This document shows positions 6,643-7,988 of a stretch of DNA of 7,988 bases, one piece after another. The notes beneath the pieces were generated by a model that worked only from the letters and a program-made list of their open reading frames with translations, did not search any database and had not been told where the DNA came from. Within the stretch, counting starts at the first letter, position 1, and every line of letters begins with the position of its first letter. Source of the stretch: Faecenecus sp036648855. GTDB taxonomy: Bacteria; Bacillota_I; Bacilli_A; RF39; UBA660. The stretch is from positions 1-7,988 of the forward strand of contig JAVWCU010000043.1 in NCBI GenBank assembly GCA_036648855.1, read 5' to 3'. The translations under genes were made by a program, and so were the position numbers.

Positions 6643-6864
6643 CTAACTTTTTGGTGGTTCTTTAGTTGGTTCCTGGCACTTACCTTCTCCAGGTCTAGCT
6701 CCCGCTACATATTCTTCCCCTATCATAGAACAAGAAGTCTTTTGAATAGAATCTTTCAAATAACCGCCAAAAGTTTTTACTAGTCCAATAATTAAGACTG
6801 AAACTAAAGCAATAATTAAAACATATTCAACTAAAGCCTGTCCCTTACTGTTAATTCTAGTCAT
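6643..6864 (-). CDS. flp: Flp-type pilin (type IVc prepilin)
   Basis: Major structural subunit of the Tad pilus, 73 residues. The short leader MTRINSKG is followed by QALVEYVLIIALVSVLIIG. Cleavage by a TadV-type peptidase after G8 would leave a mature protein of 65 residues with the invariant Glu5-Tyr6 pair (E13, Y14) and a hydrophobic helix (about 12-34). Beyond the helix are GGYLKDSIQ and a polar tail with two cysteines (C45, C63) and a proline/lysine-rich end (EPTKEPPKS). This tail is longer than that of the shortest Flp pilins, and the cysteines could form a disulfide outside the cell. Start ATG is preceded by TAGGATGGTG. It has its own promoter and terminator. The processing enzyme is not in the window. 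Confidence 0.95.
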   Translation of the reverse strand: MTRINSKGQALVEYVLIIALVSVLIIGLVKTFGGYLKDSIQKTSCSMIGEEYVAGARPGEGKCQEPTKEPPKS

Positions 6865-6900
6865 TTTGCACCATCCTACCTATCTTTTATATCTACTATC

Positions 6901-6929
6901 AGTTTATATCCTAATTACTAGTTTGTCAA
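6901..6929 (-). promoter_or_regulatory. flp promoter
   Basis: The minus strand has a perfect TTGACA (6924-6929). The -10 is either TAAACT at 17-bp spacing (6901-6906) or TATAAA at 15-bp spacing (6903-6908). The predicted leader is about 30 nt and contains the flp Shine-Dalgarno. Its -35 overlaps that of the divergent plus-strand promoter by five bases. Confidence 0.65.
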
Positions 6930-6951
6930 ACAAATTCTTTTGTGTTATAGT
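6923..6951 (+). promoter_or_regulatory. Promoter of the DUF192 gene
   Basis: TTGTCA (6923-6928), a 17-bp spacer, and TATAGT (6946-6951) with an extended TGT just upstream (6943-6945). The predicted start near 6957-6958 falls on the Shine-Dalgarno AAGGTGG (6957-6963), giving an unusually short leader of about 12 nt. The -35 lies in the near-perfect palindrome GTTTGTCAAAC (6921-6931) shared with the flp promoter. Confidence 0.65.
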
Positions 6952-6969
6952 TTAAAAAGGTGGTTAAAT

Positions 6970-7308
6970 ATGCAAATAAAAAACCTTGATAAGAACATTG
7001 AAATTATAGACTATACTAGTTTTTTTAAAAGGTTAAAAGGACTGATGTTTATAAAAAAACCTATCAATAAGGGTATTAGGTTTAAAAAGTGTTCTAGTAT
7101 TCATACTATGTTTATGTATCAAAAAATAGATGTTATTATGACTGATAAGAATAATAGAATTGTTAAACTATATCCTCATCTTGCTCCTTGGAAGATCATT
7201 TTACCTAATAGAGGTATCTATTATACTTATGAATTACCCCTAAACTCTATAAATAATTTAAAAATAGGAGAAATATTATATTTGACAAATACTGATACTA
7301 GCGTATAA
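6970..7308 (+). CDS. DUF192 family protein
   Basis: 112 residues matching the DUF192 (UPF0127) pattern: GLMF (24-27), CSSIHTMFM (41-49; the usual h-s-IHT-x-F-M core), IDVIMTDKNN (53-62), APW (72-74), YELP (87-90) and KIGEIL (98-103). The family forms a small compact fold with no established biochemical function. Many members carry a signal peptide, but this one has none and should be cytoplasmic. Start ATG has AAGGTGG at 6 nt; an in-frame TTG ten codons upstream lies inside the promoter and has no ribosome site, so it was rejected. The gene diverges from flp with a shared promoter core, which hints at a pilus-linked role, but that is inference from position. The stop TAA lies within the next gene's -10. 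Confidence 0.85.
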   Translation: MQIKNLDKNIEIIDYTSFFKRLKGLMFIKKPINKGIRFKKCSSIHTMFMYQKIDVIMTDKNNRIVKLYPHLAPWKIILPNRGIYYTYELPLNSINNLKIGEILYLTNTDTSV

Positions 7309-7309
7309 T
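7282..7309 (+). promoter_or_regulatory. Near-consensus promoter inside the end of the DUF192 gene
   Basis: Perfect TTGACA (7282-7287), a 16-bp spacer and perfect TATAAT (7304-7309). The -10 contains the DUF192 stop codon (7306-7308). The predicted start near 7316 leaves a leader of about 29 nt before the next ATG. It is the best-matching promoter in the window. Confidence 0.75.
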
Positions 7310-7344
7310 AATAACTTGGAAATGAAATGGAGTAAAATAGTATT

Positions 7345-7988
7345 ATGAAATATAGAATTACCGGTATTAATCCACAAGAAGTGATAAAAACATATGTTAT
7401 TTGTAAGGATAAAATTAAAGTTAAATATCTTAAGGGTTCTGCTACCCTTCCTAATAATGAAAAGGTCCAAGCAGAATTAGATGACACTATGCTTAAACAA
7501 ATGCAATCTTTTATTAATCAAACCCCTACTAATTATACTATTAATGCAGAATCGGTCATTAAATCTTTCTTTATGGATATTAGTATTTCTTTAGGAATTG
7601 GAGCAATTGGAGTAATTGATTATAATCCTTATAATATTAGTAAATTCAGTGCTTTTTTTATAACTGCTGGAGTATTATTACAAGCTTTAACAGCGGGTAC
7701 TACTCTTTACAATATGTTTTTATTATCAGAAGCTAGTAATTACAAATTAGACTTAATTAAATATAGAGATTTACTTGATAATTACTCAGCTTATTTACAA
7801 ACTGATGTAAGAAGCACTATAAATTTAGATGAAACAGATAGATTTAGTAAAAGCACTTGGCTAAAGTTAAATAAAGAGGGTGCCGTTAACTTCAATAATA
7901 TTGATAAATTTAGTTTCTCAGATATGATAACTATTAGAGAACAAATAGCAAATAGTAATATTAATGATGATTTTAAAGTACCTATCTC
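7345..7988 (+). CDS. Two-TM protein of unknown function, 3' truncated by window edge
   Basis: An open frame of 214 codons without a stop, running off the right edge. I do not recognise it. Residues 1-72 are a soluble N-terminal segment beginning MKYRITGINPQEV. Two hydrophobic helices follow (about 74-91, rich in Gly and Ile, and about 103-127), separated by a short polar turn (DYNPYN), so a hairpin-type membrane insertion is likely. Residues 128-214 are polar, rich in Asn, Asp and Ser, and presumably on the same side as the N-terminus. An in-frame TAA at 7333 fixes the upstream limit. The ATG has GGAG 12 nt upstream, which is rather far and weak. Codon use (ATT, TTA, AAA, AAT) matches the neighbours, and the single Trp is TGG. 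A strong promoter lies ahead of it, so it need not be part of the DUF192 unit. Confidence 0.75.
   Translation, partial: MKYRITGINPQEVIKTYVICKDKIKVKYLKGSATLPNNEKVQAELDDTMLKQMQSFINQTPTNYTINAESVIKSFFMDISISLGIGAIGVIDYNPYNISKFSAFFITAGVLLQALTAGTTLYNMFLLSEASNYKLDLIKYRDLLDNYSAYLQTDVRSTINLDETDRFSKSTWLKLNKEGAVNFNNIDKFSFSDMITIREQIANSNINDDFKVPI

Noticed and set aside
6940..6969. Upstream TTG start for the DUF192 gene
   Set aside because: It would place the start inside the predicted -10 element and has no Shine-Dalgarno. The ATG at 6970 has AAGGTGG at good spacing and begins the family-typical sequence.
7227..7487. Two overlapping minus-strand open frames of 86 and 64 codons
   Set aside because: Antisense to the end of the DUF192 gene and the start of the plus-strand gene at 7345. 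Both plus-strand genes have promoters, and these frames have no ribosome site.

Overview
The window is strongly AT-rich and looks chromosomal. It carries Gram-positive-style Shine-Dalgarno sites (AGGAGG, AAGGGG), AT-rich sigma-A-type promoters and short intergenic gaps. All the Trp codons I checked (seven, in six genes) are TGG, and TGA ends queH and the tadG-like gene, so the standard bacterial code fits better than the Mycoplasma code. Together with a Tad pilus locus that has no outer-membrane secretin or pilotin genes in view, this suggests a low-GC monoderm, probably a Bacilli/Clostridia-type or Mollicutes-related Firmicute. I cannot place it more precisely.

Region 1 (5-1005, minus strand) holds queH, an epoxyqueuosine reductase of queuosine tRNA modification, followed by a 104-residue membrane protein of unknown function. 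Their 147-bp upstream gap contains an extended -10 promoter inside a perfect 20-bp palindrome, a second dyad, and an 11-bp direct repeat on either side.

Region 2 (1124-6864, minus strand) is a compact Tad (Flp-type IVc pilus) locus. In transcription order it holds flp pilin, tadE pseudopilin, a short TadG-like protein, tadZ (a ParA-type ATPase without its usual receiver domain), tadA (secretion ATPase), tadB, tadC (platform proteins) and yebC. The flp gene has its own promoter and a hairpin/T-tract terminator. A good extended -10 promoter then restarts transcription ahead of tadE. From tadE to yebC the genes overlap or lie 10-28 bp apart, and a strong terminator follows yebC. Flp would polymerise into the pilus, TadE and the TadG-like protein are likely minor pilins, TadA drives assembly through TadB/TadC, and TadZ positions the machine. 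The prepilin peptidase needed to process the pilins (TadV/CpaA) is not in the window.

Region 3 (6921-7988, plus strand) is divergent from the pilus locus. It has a small DUF192 protein whose promoter shares its -35 element with the flp promoter. Next comes a near-consensus promoter overlapping the DUF192 stop codon, driving a two-TM protein of unknown function that runs off the right edge. No RNA genes, CRISPR arrays, insertion sequences or integrase genes were seen.
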